The notes beneath the pieces are model-generated. The model ran no database searches, was not told the DNA's origin, and was given only the letters and a program-made list of their open reading frames with translations. Positions 22,533 to 34,349 of a stretch of 64,000 nt of DNA are shown in pieces. Within the stretch, counting starts at the first letter, position 1. Each line of letters opens with the position of its first letter. The DNA comes from Cryptomeria japonica. Its lineage: Eukaryota > Streptophyta > Pinopsida > Cupressales > Cupressaceae. The stretch is taken from assembly GCF_030272615.1 (NCBI RefSeq), contig NC_081409.1, forward strand, positions 473,180,573 through 473,244,572, given 5' to 3'. A program made the position numbers and the translations under genes.

Positions 22533-23592
22533 GGCTTTGGCCACCGCATGCCACTTTAACCCTCCGTGGCATAATTTAATATGCCATTGATTAAATTTTA
22601 TAAAATGCAATGAAATTTTTTTAAGTTAGATTTAATGTTAAATTTTAATGGTAGTTATAAAATTATTTTTATTTTGATTTAATAAATTTATTTATTGAAA
22701 TCACGGTATTGGAATTATTAATTCATATTGGTAATTTTAGATGTATTTTTGGAAATGGATTAAATGTTTATTATTAATTCATATTTTATTCAGTTGAATA
22801 TTTAATATGAATTTTATTCCTATTGGAATATTGAATTGGAAAATTATATTGAGATGAATGTCATATCTCAGTGATGCATTAAATAAAGGGTGTTTTTATT
22901 GTTTCAATCAATGATATTTGCAAGTGTTTATGATGCTATTTTTCTCAAATATTGTTTGAGTGTGGACTTAGTGAATTAGCTTTCCTTGTAAAGAGTAATA
23001 TTGGTGGTTATTTCTCGTCTATGGTTCAGTCATCCTATTGTGGCATATTTGGTACCTATTAATCAAGTGATGTATGATGATCTCATTGTCTTAACCATGT
23101 AGTGTCTTTCCTTATGGTTAACCAAGAGTTAGTATGTCCCTGTTTGACCACTTGTTTTTGGATAGTGGTGTTATGGTTGTCTGCTTTGCCATAGGGTCCT
23201 CATGGAGTGACCATGTTTGCTTAGTGTCCTTTGAGAGAGTGGCTTTTGAGTGGGACCATTCTCAAAGGGGATGGCAGGATAACCCCTCAAAAGTTAGTTA
23301 ATAAGTGATAATATAATAATTGATTAGGAAGTGGGTAGATAATAACATTATAAAAGATATTGTACCTCGTGCATGGTTGAGTGCTCGTAAAGGCTCAAGA
23401 TGTAGTGGGAAGGCCTGGAATGGAAAACTGACCACCTTGTCATCACAAAGGGTTGGTAGGGTCCACATGAGACTTAGTTGGAGCCAGAGTTTCAGGTAAG
23501 GTTACTAGGATAACCCAGGATGGGCATCAGGACCTATGGATGCCTACCATGGTAACCATCATAAGCTATACAATGACACTCTCTCTTTAGGT

Positions 23593-23712
23593 TCACTTGT
23601 GTTTTGTGATGTTGAGTCACTTGTGTATTGTGATGTCGAGTCACTTGTGTTTTGTGATGTCAAGTCACTTGTGTATTGTGATGTCGAGTCACTCTTGTAT
23701 TGTGATGTCGAG
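23593..23712. repeat. 24 bp tandem repeat, five copies, in 3' LTR of B
   Basis: Same unit and copy number as 10391-10510, with a few unit-specific changes. Confidence 0.85.
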
Positions 23713-24442
23713 TCACCTAGAATATTGTGGAGTCATATTATGTTGTCATGGAGTTGTATTATTTTGTCGACCATGTCATACTTTTTCTTGTTTGAGGGTC
23801 CTCTGCTATCTGCTAGCACGGTGGGGTGATTCTAGTTTGGGATCACATGGTTGGGTGGTAGTGCCACTTCCCATCGGATGTTCTTGTTTGTACCTTCATG
23901 CGAGGATTGTCTTCATAGGTGTTCCTATGGTCTATGACTCATGCTCTATCTCATGTTTCGAGATTATTGTTCTTTGGAGACCCATGTGATCAATTGTACC
24001 AATGAATTTTTGTAACCTTGTAATTTGGTTAAGTTGTAACTTTATATGTATATTGAGAGTCATGTATTGGAAGATTAATATAATCCTAAGTTTTGGATGT
24101 TACTTATCAGCTTTCTTTATGATTAGTGTAAATGCTTTGCTGAAGATAAATTATATTGTATCCTTTCAATCTTTCATTGGTGTAACTGTTATTGCATATG
24201 GCTTATTATGTTCTTTTAGTAATTGATGGTTAATTGGATTAATTGTAATTATGGAATTTAACTTTTAGTTTTATTCTTCGTTGGTAACCCTTTAAGGAAT
24301 TCTAGTGTAAGTCTTCTGCTTGTGTTATTATTGTGCATGTTGTAATTAATGCACTTAATATTATTTATACTTTTACAAAAAAAAATATTTCACCCTTAGA
24401 TGTGGTATTCCTTTAGGGTTCCTCATGGGGCATTACACTGCT

Positions 24443-25124
24443 GATTGTAACCACTCGAATGGAACCCTGTCTAAATACCATAGAAATTAGAAACCAAACT
24501 GAGTCAGTAACCAGACACTTGTTTTATCATAGTGCAAGGGTGGGTAGGAATCCACCCCCAAGACACTCACCATATATCACCTTGGATAATGGGCCAATTA
24601 AGGAGCAATCTTCTTTGGTCTAATTTCTGGGAAAAGGCTAAAAAATGGGTGCACCTTAGGGTGTGACAGGGTTGTTTGAGTTGACAGAGTATCAAGATGT
24701 GGGTTGTGATAATACTTGTGACCTTTTGACCTTAGGAGAGTCTACTTGTTGTGATATCGAATTTCCCAAGTACAACAAAAACAAAATGGGGTCTTGAAAA
24801 AGACTCCAACATTCATGGGATTTTGAAAAAAAATCCTTAAACAAGTATTCTTTTCATGGTTTTGTTCTTTTTGATGTGTCTTTTGTGTCCTTTTCTACAT
24901 TTCACCAAGTTAAAACATTTTAGAAAATACCAAAAACAAAGTGGAATCTCAACCAAAGTTTTGTCAAAAACATCAACAAGATCAAATCCCTCATTAAAGT
25001 CAAGTTTCAATATCAACAAGATCAAAACCCTACAGAAAACAAACTTGTCAACATCAACATCAAATAAAACTTTTGCAACATTCTATAAATGAAGAAAACA
25101 TATTACATGTTGTGATCTTAGGTT
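24443..25124 (+). other. non-coding interior of element A between insertions B and E
   Basis: It continues from 7290 and is continued at 33033. The direct repeat ATCAACAAGATCAAA occurs near 24971 and 25013. Short frames on both strands at 24837-25092 show no domain. Confidence 0.45.
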
Positions 25125-25129
25125 CAAGC

Positions 25130-26729
25130 TGATGGGATGGGGTTTGTGATAGACTAGCCTAGTCTATGCTCTTGGATCCTTTCCTTGGATCACCAGGTGT
25201 TCTCACCACCCCTAGGGTCTCTAGGAATTCCTCTGCCTGAGGAATCCCCTGACCTTTCCCAATCCATCCACCAACAACTTGAAAAACTACTCCTAAGGTC
25301 TCACCTACTCATGAGTTTCAAGGAACCCTTACTTAGGCTAATAAGGGTTTGGCTTGTTCCACACCTTCCAAGGTCTTAGCAAGGTTAGGTCAAGACTAAT
25401 ACATGGTTTTTCCACCCATTCATGTTCTCCCAAGAGGTTTCAAGCTTTCAACCCCTTACCGATTTCACAATTTTGTGTTTTACCTCCAAAATAGGGCTAC
25501 AAGGATTGTGACCAATTAGGCCTCCTACCCGGTCCTTTAGGGCTCCCTCTTGCAAGTAATGAATTTACTTGTGAAACCTCCAAAAAGACCTACTATTAAT
25601 TTGACAAGGACTCAAGGATTTTTTATGTTTTAGGCCTCCAAGTGTGTGTACACTGCCCTAGGTGGATTTTAAGGTTTTTAAGGGTTTTTAAGAGCGTTTT
25701 TTTAGGCCTGCCAGGGTCACAGTGTAGGTTTGGTGCTCTTTCCACCTTGTCTAGATTGGTGGAAGCTCCTCCTTCACACCAATGGTGCTCCACTCACCCC
25801 TCTACAAATCATCCAAAGGGTGCCTCCTCCTCTAACCTTCCTTTCTCTCCAAGACCTCTGCAACTTAACCCTTCCTAGCCAGGCATTGTTCAGTCTCACC
25901 TAGGAGTGGTTCTTTAGATGGCCTCCTTGCATTTTCAAGGGCCCTACTTGATTTGATGTATAATACAGGGTTTGTACTCTCATTCCCCATGGTTTCATGG
26001 TGATTCCATAATAGGGAATGGAGTTATGAGCCCATTGACACAAACCAGTCCAAAACTGGACAGTAAGAAGCAAGTTCACAAAATATTTACAAACACACAC
26101 AACCTGCAAAACCAAACCTAATATAATTTGTCACAATGGAATTAAATACACCACACAATACAATCCACACAATTTTTCTCAAAAATCAATCCATTAACAA
26201 TCTTCTTTTACTCCATTTGTATCAACTGGCAACAAAATTGCAGTCATAGTCAAGTCACTTTGCTTGGGCCGTACAACATCTGACATCCAACCCATTATCT
26301 TAGGATTTTCAACTACTTAGACTATGCTTTCCTCAGTCTATGTGCCCATATTAGGGTTTTCCATGCTTAAACTAAAGAATTTGACCACTAGGTGGAAAAG
26401 TTGGTTGACAACTTTTAAAAGTTGTCATGCAACTTTTGCAACTTTTGAGCAACTTTCTCAATGTTTCTTTTCTTGACTCCTAGACCCACATTGGGCTAAC
26501 CTAAGGACATCACCATGCTATGAAGGACCCCTAAACACCTCAAAGGCACACATACCCTCTATTTTCAAGAAAATCTCAATCTTGACTTATGACCCTAAGA
26601 CCTCAACTAGGACCCTAACTAGGACCAATGAGCACATGGCTCTTATTTTATATAGATTGGCTTCGTAAAGAAGCAAGAACACAATCAAAAACAAATGGTG
26701 GGAGCCCTTTGAAGGGTTCTCCTGTACCA
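25130..26729 (-). repeat. 3' LTR of element E (1600 bp)
   Basis: On the minus strand it starts TGGTACAGGAGAACCC after the PPT and ends ...CCCATCCCATCA. A run around AAAAGTTGNTTGACAAC (26395-26455) gives local inverted and direct repeats of CAACTTTT. Confidence 0.92.
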
Positions 26730-26744
26730 TACTCCCCCTCTACA
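26730..26744 (-). other. PPT of element E
   Basis: Minus-strand TGTAGAGGGGGAGTA abuts the LTR start TGGTACAGG. Confidence 0.85.
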
Positions 26745-26759
26745 ACAAACTAAGGAACA

Positions 26760-29700
26760 AGGGGAGTGAGAAGAGCTAGATCAATGCCAAGCTTCTTGAA
26801 CTTGCTCTCCTCCACCCAAGTAGCTTCAGACACAGGTTGACCTGCCCATTTCACCAAGTGCTCCATGTAGACCTAGTGTCTAGTAGACTTCTTCACCCTT
26901 AACTCCAAGATCTCCTCTTCTATAGGCTTCTTCACTTGAGGTAAGGCATTCATATCCAAGTCTTGCAATACCTTGGCTTGATTCTCAGTCTGCCATTCTA
27001 TCTCACCCTTGTACATGATCAGATCAGCAACATTGAAGACTAGTGAAATGGATAAGTCTAAAGGAAGATCAACCTTGTAGGCGTTCTCACCATATTTTGC
27101 CATAATTCTATAAAGTCCTACCCTCTTCATTTGTAGTTTAGTAGGCTTACCACTTTGCATCCTAGCTTTGCTCAAATGGACCATCACCTAGTCACCCACC
27201 TTGAACTGAATCTCTGTCCTTTTCTCATCCATTTTGGCGTTTAGTTTTTGAGTGGATTCAAGGATGGCTTTCTTGACTTACTCTTGGACTTCCTTGATGG
27301 TTTGAGTGAAGTCCTCTACTTGCCCACTCTTCATCTCCATGGAACCAAGTTCCCTAAGTTCACTCACTCCCCTTGGATGTCTGTCATAGACAACCTCAAA
27401 AGGACTCTTTCCAGTGGTCCTATTCACACTGTCATTATATGCATACTCTTCTTGAGGAATGATTAGGTCCCATGTCTGCCCATACTCCTTGGTTAGACAC
27501 CTCAACAAGTTGCCTAACACCCTATTGATGACTTTAGTTTGACCATCAGTTTATGGATGGTAAGCTGAGCTAAATGTGAGATTAGTTCCAAGTCTCCTCC
27601 ATAATGTTTTCCAAAAATGGCCCATGAACTTGCTATCCCTATCTAAAACAATGCTTAATGGGATTCCATGAATCCTAACAATCTCCTTAAAGAAGAGATG
27701 TGCAACATAGCTAGCATCATGTGTAGTCTTACATGGAATGAAATGGCTCATCTTGGAAAAACTATCTACTACCACATAGATGATGTCCATACCTATCTTT
27801 GTTTTGAGGAGTCCTACTACAAATTCCATGCTTATGCATTCCCAAGGCCTATTTGGGACCGGTAATGGTTGATAGAGACCAACATTACTTGATCCTCCTT
27901 TTGCTCTTTGACACACACCACATTGCTCCACATACCTCTTCACATCTCTTGCCAACTTGGGCCAATAGTAGTACCTCTATACTAAATCCAAGGTTTTGTT
28001 GATTCCAAAGTGTCCACTTAAACTACCATTGTGTTTTTCTTGGATGAGGTTTTCCCTCATGGATCCCCTAGGCACACACAACTGATTACCTTTGAACAAG
28101 AGACCATTTTGGAGAGTGTAATCTACATACTCACCATGGAAATGGCTCTCAAACTCCTTGCAAACCTTGTAAGCTGATGAGAAGTCTTCATCTCCTTCAT
28201 AGAGGTCCTTGAAACCTTCTATTCCTATGCTCTGCAATTGTAACTCTTGAACTATCAACAACTTCCTACTTAAAGCATCTACCACCTTGTTGAGTTGCCC
28301 CTTCTTATGCTTGATGGTGAAGGTGAAGGATTGGAGGTATTCCATCCATTTCAGATGTCTATTTCTAAACTTCTCTTGAGTGTTAATGTAACTCAAATCT
28401 TGGTTGTCTATGAACACCACAAATTCCTTTCGGAGTAGGTAATGCCTCCATTTTTTAAGAGACTGCACTAATGCATACAACTCTAGGTCATAGGTTGAGT
28501 ACTTCTTCTTTGCTTCATTGAGCTTCTCACTAAAAAAATGCCACAAGTCTTCCCTCCTGACTCAATACACCCCCTACTGCAATTCCACTTGCATCACACT
28601 CCAATGTGAACAGCTTCTCAAAAGTAGGTAGGAGTAGGATAGGTTTTGTGGCTACTTCTTGCTTCAATAATTGAAATGCTTTATCAACTGCTTAGTCCAT
28701 TTAAACTTAGTTTTAAGGCCTCCTTTTATGGTGTCAAGGACTGGTGCACATATGCCACTAAAGTTCCTCACAAACTTCCTATAGATTTGGGCTAAACCAT
28801 GGAAACTCCTAACTTCAGTCCCTATTCTAGGTGCAGGCCAATTCAAGATTGCCTCCACTTTGCTTGGATCCATCTTCAAGGTTCCCTTAGACACCACAAA
28901 TCCTAAGTAGACTATCTCTTGCTTCAAGAAGTCTCACTTATCTAGGTTGATTGATAACTTCTCTTCATGCAACCTCTCTAAGACTAACCTCAAATGCTTA
29001 AGGTGCTCCTCTTTGGTTTTGTTATAGATGAGAATGTCATCTAGGTACACCACCATAAACCTGCCTATGAAGTCTTTTAACACCTCATTCATCAACCTCA
29101 TGAAGGTGCTTGGGGCATTGGTGAGTCCAAATGGCATCACAAGCCATTCATACAATCCTTCTATGGTCTTGAAAGGAGTCTTCCACTCATCTCCCTCCTT
29201 AATTCTAATCTGGTGATAACCACTTTTAAGGTCCAATTTAGTGAAATACATAGCACCTCCTAAACAGTCCATCAAATCCTCTATTCTAGGAATAGGAAAC
29301 CTATACCTTATGGTGATCCTATTGATTGCCCTTGAATTAGTACAAAGTCTCCACTTGCCTCCCTTCTTTGATGCTAGCACTACCGGGACTACACATGGGT
29401 TGATGCTCTTCTTGATCAGTCCTTGTTCCAATAACTCCTACACTTGCCTTGGCACCTCCTTGTTTTGATTAGGTGTGAGCTTATATGTAGCTTTGTTAGG
29501 TAGGGATGCTCCAGGAACAAAGTCTATTTGATGGCTTATAGACCTTCTTGGTGGGAGTGTTGCAGGTGCCCCATCACTCACTATGTCCTTATACTCTTGC
29601 AACATTTGCTTCACCTCCTTGGGTACCTCTACCTGCAACTTGTCTTCCTCCTCCTTTGGCTTCACAAAGATGGCACACTTCACTATCTCTTCCTCATGTA

Positions 29701-30235
29701 GCAAGTGTAAGAACTCTTTACCAGTAGCCAATAAGACACTAGGTATTCTTGAAGTTCCCTCTTCATTCTCTATCAAAGACTGAATCTTAAAGGTCTTGCT
29801 ATCCTTCTTGAAGGAAATGGAGTTCCCCTCTCCATCATAGATCACCTTCCTATCAAATTGCCAAGGTTTACCTAGCAATAGGTGACATTCATCCATGGGT
29901 AACACATCACAAAGGAGCTTATCCTTGTATCCTCCAATGGAAAACTCTACCCAAGTCTATTCATTGACTAGCACACTCTGCTCATGATTCGACCATGTCA
30001 CCTTGTAAGGGTTAGTGTGGGGTATCCTTGTGAGTTTCAACTTCTTGGTTGCCTCCTCTGATATTATGTTATCAGTTGACCCTGAATCAACTATCACCTT
30101 GCAAACTTTACCAAGGATCTTGCATCTCACCCTAAACAATTCTCTCCTATGCTTAGGTTCATTCTTAACCGACTGTCTTATCAAGACCCTATTGAACATT
30201 AGATTTTCTCCAATCTTTGATTTAATATGGTCCAC
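26760..30235 (-). pseudogene. pol: pol of element E: protease, RT, RNase H, integrase, chromodomain
   Basis: Protease: VIVDSGSTDNIIS near 30110 with the catalytic D-S-G intact. [59 protein letters not shown] and active site YLDDILIY near 29030. A pair of compensating indels (about 28695 and 28532) moves the start of RNase H (FTLECDASGIAVGGVLS) out of frame. Integrase: VCQRAKGG zinc-binding end, then Asp in VVVDSF and Asp in VLDRDSKF. The third catalytic residue is Lys in QTKVINR (about 27530) where Glu is expected. Chromodomain: HLVKWAGQPVSEATW at about 26800-26850. Around nine nonsense codons are present. Confidence 0.92.
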
Positions 30236-30298
30236 CTCAGGTGTCTTTCTCCTTGAAGAGTCTTCATGTACATAAGAAACCCTCTTTCCACTGTTTGA

Positions 30299-31387
30299 TT
30301 ATGTAGGCTTGTCAGGACATCTACAGGCTGGGTGTCCCAATTGACCACAATTGTAACATTTCATGGTTGCAAAGTAGGAGTTACCCCTGCCAGTACCTCT
30401 ACCCCTACTTGGACCACCTTGTGCACCTCTTCCTCTAGAATGGCCCCCTTTGAGATTGGTTTCACTACCATGTTCAGCCAACTTGGCTTCTCCTTGGTTC
30501 CTTTGCTCATTTGCCTTGCTTTGGTAACCACCTCAGTGATTCATTTGTTCTCTACCTCTACCTCTACCCCTGGTATTAGAGTCTCCTTTCCTTTTGTTCC
30601 TCTCTTCCACCTTGGCAGCAAGTTGATGAAATTTTTGAATAGTAGTAGGAGTCCAGAGGCTTATCTCCTCTTGAATGTTCCACTTTAGGCCGCTTAGATA
30701 CCTAGCCACCTTAATAGATTCATCTTCTTAGACTTTGGATCTAAGACAAAGCTTTTGAAATTCTTCAATGTAGGAGGTCACATCAAGGTCTTTTTTCTTC
30801 AATCCCTATCTCTTCTTATGAAGTTAGACTTCATAATCCTCTGGTAAGTACTTCTCCTTGATCTTACTCACCATGGCCTTCCAATTGGCAATAGGTAGCT
30901 TCCCCATGCTAACTCTCTCTTCTTGCAGGTACTTCCACCATGTTAAAGTGGCTCCCCTTAATCTAGATTTGGCAACCTTAACCTTTTGAGCCTCTATCAC
31001 TCCCTCACACTCAAAGTGGTTTTCCATGCCCTCAATCCATTCCATGACAGTGTCAATGTCCATCCTTCCACTAAAATGTGGCAATCCTTCAAAAGCTTTA
31101 GTGTTCAAAGTTTTAATAGCCTTTACAAAAGGTTCTTCATTGATCAAGGGATCTAGTTTAGGTATAATGTCATCTATCTCTATAGTTTTCTTGCCTTTAT
31201 CCTTGGTGTCCTCACCCCAAGGTCCTTGTGTCCTCTGATCCACCACTTCCTGTAGCTTATCCCTTATCTCGCTCATAGCTTCTTCAAGGAGTTTATTCTT
31301 CTCCTTATTCTCTTCTACCTCCCTAGCTAGCTCTGCATTAGTGACCATTGTACTTTCCCCTACTGATTCACTAGAGTACAGAGACAT
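30299..31387 (-). pseudogene. gag: gag of element E
   Basis: It starts at ATG 31387 (MSLYSSESVGESTM), 26 bases past the PBS on the minus strand. A coiled-coil segment comes first, then the gag core (FSGRMDIDTVMEWIEGMENHF, LTWWKYLQEER, KYLPEDYE). A Gly/Arg-rich linker and one zinc knuckle CYNCGQLGHPACRC at about 30318-30360 follow. In-frame stops occur after YEV, KKR, SKV, MNH and, just past the knuckle, KPT. The first two replace Gln codons. It shares the frame with pol. Confidence 0.9.
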
Positions 31388-31412
31388 ACATGGTCCACCA
31401 AATCTTTAACTT

Positions 31413-31425
31413 GCTCTGATGCCAA
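31413..31425 (-). other. PBS of element E (initiator Met tRNA, one mismatch)
   Basis: Minus-strand TTGGCATCAGAGC differs at one base from the standard TTGGTATCAGAGC. It lies two bases after the 5' LTR. Confidence 0.85.
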
Positions 31426-31427
31426 TC

Positions 31428-33027
31428 TGATGGGATGGGGTTTGGGATAGACTAGCCTAGTCTATGCTCTTGGATCCTTTCCTTGGATCACCAGGTGTAC
31501 TAACCACCACTAGGGTCTCTAGGACTTCCTCTACCTGAGGAATCCCCTAACCTTGCCCAATCCACCCACCAACAAATTGAAAAACTACTCCTAAGGTCTC
31601 ACCTACTCATGAGTTTCAAGGAACCCTTACTTAGGCTAATAAGGGTTTGGCTTGTTCCACACCTTCCAAGGTCTTAGCAAGGTTAGGTCAGGACTAAAAC
31701 ATGGTTTTTCCACCCATTCATATGCTCCCAAGAGGTTTCAACCTTTCAACCCCTTACCGATTTCACTATTTTGTGTTTTACCTACAAAATAGGGCTACAA
31801 GGATTGTGACCAATTAGGCCTCCTACCCGGTCCTTTAGGTCTCCCTCTTGAAAATGATGCATTTTCTTGTGAAACCTCCCAAAAGACCTGATATTCATTT
31901 GACAAGGACTCATGGATTTTTTTAGGTTGTAGGCCTCCAAGTGTTTGTACAGTTCCCTAAGTGGATTTTAAGGTTTTTAAGGGTTTTTAAGAGGGTTTTT
32001 TTAGGCCTGCCAGGGTCACAGTGTAGGTTTGGTGCTCTTTCCACCTTTTCTAGATTGGTGGAAGCTCCTCCTTCACACCAATGGTGCTCCACTCACCCCT
32101 CTACAACTCCTCCAAAGGGTGCCTCCTCCTCTGACCTTCCTTTCTCTCCAAGACCTCTGCAACTTAACCCTTCCTAGCCAAGCACTATTTAGTCTCACCT
32201 AGGAGTGGGTCTTTAGATGGCCTCCTTGCATTTTCAAGGGCCCTGCTTGCTTTGAAGTATAATATAGGGTTTTTACTCTCATTCCCCATGGTTTCATGGT
32301 GATTCCACAATGGGGAATGGAGTTATGAGCCCATTGACACAAACCAGTCCAAAACTGGACAGTAAGAAGCAAGTTCACAAAATATTTGCAAACACACACA
32401 ACCTACAAAACAAAACCTAATCTAATTTATCACAATGGAAGTAAATACACCACACAAGACAATGCACACATTTTTTCTCAAAAATCAATCTATTAACAAT
32501 CTTCTTTTACTCCATTTGTGCCGACTGGCAACAAAATTGCAATCACAGTCAAGTCACTTTGCTTGGGCCATACAACATCTGACATCCAACCCATTATCTT
32601 AGGGTTTTTAACTACATATACTACTCTTTCCTCGGTCTATGTGCCCATATTAGGGTTGTCCATTCTTAAACTAAAATTTTGACCACTAGGTGGAAAAGTT
32701 GCTTGACAACTTTTAAAAGTTGTCATGCAGCTTTTGCAACTTTTGAGCAACTTTCTCAATGTTGCTTTTCTTGACTTCTAGACCCACATTGGGCTAACCT
32801 AAGGACACCACCATGCTATGAAGGACCCCTAAACACCTCAAAGGCACACATACCCTCTATTTTCAAGAAAATCTCAATCTTGACTTATGACCCTAAGACC
32901 TCAACTAGGACCCTAACTAGGACCAATGAGCACATGGCTCTTATTTTATATACATTGGCTTCATAAAGAAGCAAGAACACAATCAAAAAAAAATGGTGGG
33001 AGCCCTTTGAAGGGTTCTCCTGCACCA
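31428..33027 (-). repeat. 5' LTR of element E (1600 bp)
   Basis: It matches 25130-26729 throughout with the same length. The minus-strand start is TGGTGCAGGAGAACCC, and the plus-strand flank CAAGC completes the TSD. Confidence 0.92.
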
Positions 33028-33032
33028 CAAGC

Positions 33033-34349
33033 CAATCAAGCAAACATCATGGATTGGCGTTGTGCATTTCATAGGAAAGGTGAAGAATTCATCTGTTCCA
33101 TTCCTATTCCATCACCATCCATAGAAACATTAGCTCAACAAATCAATACTTTTGCAACAACAAATGACAGACACGACTAGTCCTAGCAACCATAGGGGCT
33201 AGTTAGAAAATATGATGAGGGAGGTGATAACCACAAGGGAATTGTTATTAGGCCAACCTTCTTCTTCTTGTGAGGCCATTCAAACATGCCAACCTTCATT
33301 CTTCAACAAAATCATTCCTACCTCAATTCAACTAGCATTAGAGTCATGTCAACCTTCTTTGAACCCAGCATTCAAAGTACCCCTTTCAACCAAAATCAAA
33401 CCCCTTTCAACCAAAGTCCAAATAAAAATTCATTCAACCAAAAGCAAACCTTTTTCAACCAAAATCATACTCCTTCCAACCAAAATAAAATCCCATTCAA
33501 ACAAAATCCAAATCAATCATATCTATCCACCATTTCATCATCCCTTGAAGTCACACAAGACCAACCCATGCCATCTCTATTTAATAACACAATCTCCCAA
33601 GGGGTATCCATAGCACAAATCCAATCTAATCCAAGTCATGATTCAAAGAGTCTCATTCAAGATCATTTATCATCAAGTCAAAATGTTGAAACCTTCCAAA
33701 AATATCCCATGCAAACTCCCCCATGTCAGGAGGACAATCCAAAATCAGAAGAAATCAGTCATGAAATAAATCAAGATCAAGAACAAACCTTTTCATGCTA
33801 CCTAGTTTTTGATAAAGACTCCACCTATTAAGTATCTTATGATGGTCCCCTCATTCTTTTCTATTCCACTCATAATAACACCCTTGTTTCTCAAGTGCAA
33901 GATGTTATTTCAAGTAGAATCCAACATCCACCTCCTAAACAAGATCCCATTATCATTTCTCCTAGTCTCTCTCATTATTCCAATACACAAGTTGTTCATG
34001 AACCCCTTATCAATGAAATCACCAATCTAGATCATACAACATAAGACAACTTTTCAACAATTGTATGTGCACCATCATCAAATGCCAATGCCATGATAAA
34101 AACAAGCATAACACCATCTAATGAAATCAACACCCATATTGTTACATCATCTTCTTCAAGCACAAGCATAACACTAGCTAATGAAATCAACACCCAAATT
34201 GTTTGATCATACTCTTCAAGTGCATCTATAAAAAATAGGCATAACACTCGCTCGTATCAAAACTTTGAAACCAAAATCTATTTGCCTCATACACCCACAC
34301 TTGAAAAACTGGGGGCAAGAAGGTCTACCATAACTGAATTGGTTTGAAA
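33033..34349 (+). pseudogene. degenerate Asn/Gln/Ser/Thr-rich frame in element A
   Basis: One plus frame runs from the E insertion point to 34349 with several in-frame stops (at about 33178-33240, then 33829, 34041 and 34203). The part at 33350-33520 encodes a 7-residue-like repeat around TPFNQNQ, reflecting a roughly 21 bp DNA repeat of TTCAACCAAAATCAAAC. The rest is Ser/Thr/Asn/Gln-rich and polar. There are no zinc knuckles, protease or polymerase motifs. It may be the remains of a gag or accessory protein of A, or low-complexity DNA that happens to be open. Function unknown. Confidence 0.4.
34102..34221 (+). repeat. 60 bp tandem duplication
   Basis: ACAAGCATAACACCATCTAA at 34102 recurs as ACAAGCATAACACTAGCTAA at 34162. 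The 60 bp units are in phase with the reading frame (20 codons). Confidence 0.8.

Larger units (their letters stand above)
7296..24437 (+). mobile_element. element B: Ty3/gypsy chromodomain retrotransposon with about 3.9 kb LTRs
   Basis: The TSD CTGCT is perfect at 7291-7295 and 24438-24442. LTRs are 7296-11233 (3938 bp) and 16111-24437, which is 3949 bp once the Copia element C and its duplicated CTATT are removed. An initiator-Met PBS (11236) and a PPT (16095-16110) frame a 4.9 kb interior with gag, protease, RT, RNase H, integrase and a chromodomain-like tail. Domain order and very long LTRs fit the Tekay/Del chromovirus clade; the clade name is inference. All frames carry stops, so the copy is dead. 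Confidence 0.92.
16111..24437 (+). repeat. 3' LTR of element B, interrupted by element C
   Basis: It is collinear with 7296-11233 from 16111 to 18090 and from 22469 to 24437. Between these lie element C and the duplicated CTATT. By eye, mismatch to the 5' LTR is about 5% in the first 270 bp and nearer 10% around 23165-23480. Confidence 0.92.
25130..33027 (-). mobile_element. element E: Ty3/gypsy chromodomain retrotransposon, minus strand
   Basis: The TSD CAAGC is perfect at 25125-25129 and 33028-33032. Both LTRs are exactly 1600 bp. On the minus strand the order is LTR, PBS, gag with zinc knuckle, protease, RT, RNase H, integrase, chromodomain, PPT, LTR. About 10 mismatches are visible in the first 210 bp of LTR alignment, roughly 5%. 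Gag-pol stays in one frame over about 4.6 kb apart from a short segment in RNase H, so this is the best-preserved element here. About a dozen nonsense codons still disable it. Confidence 0.93.
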
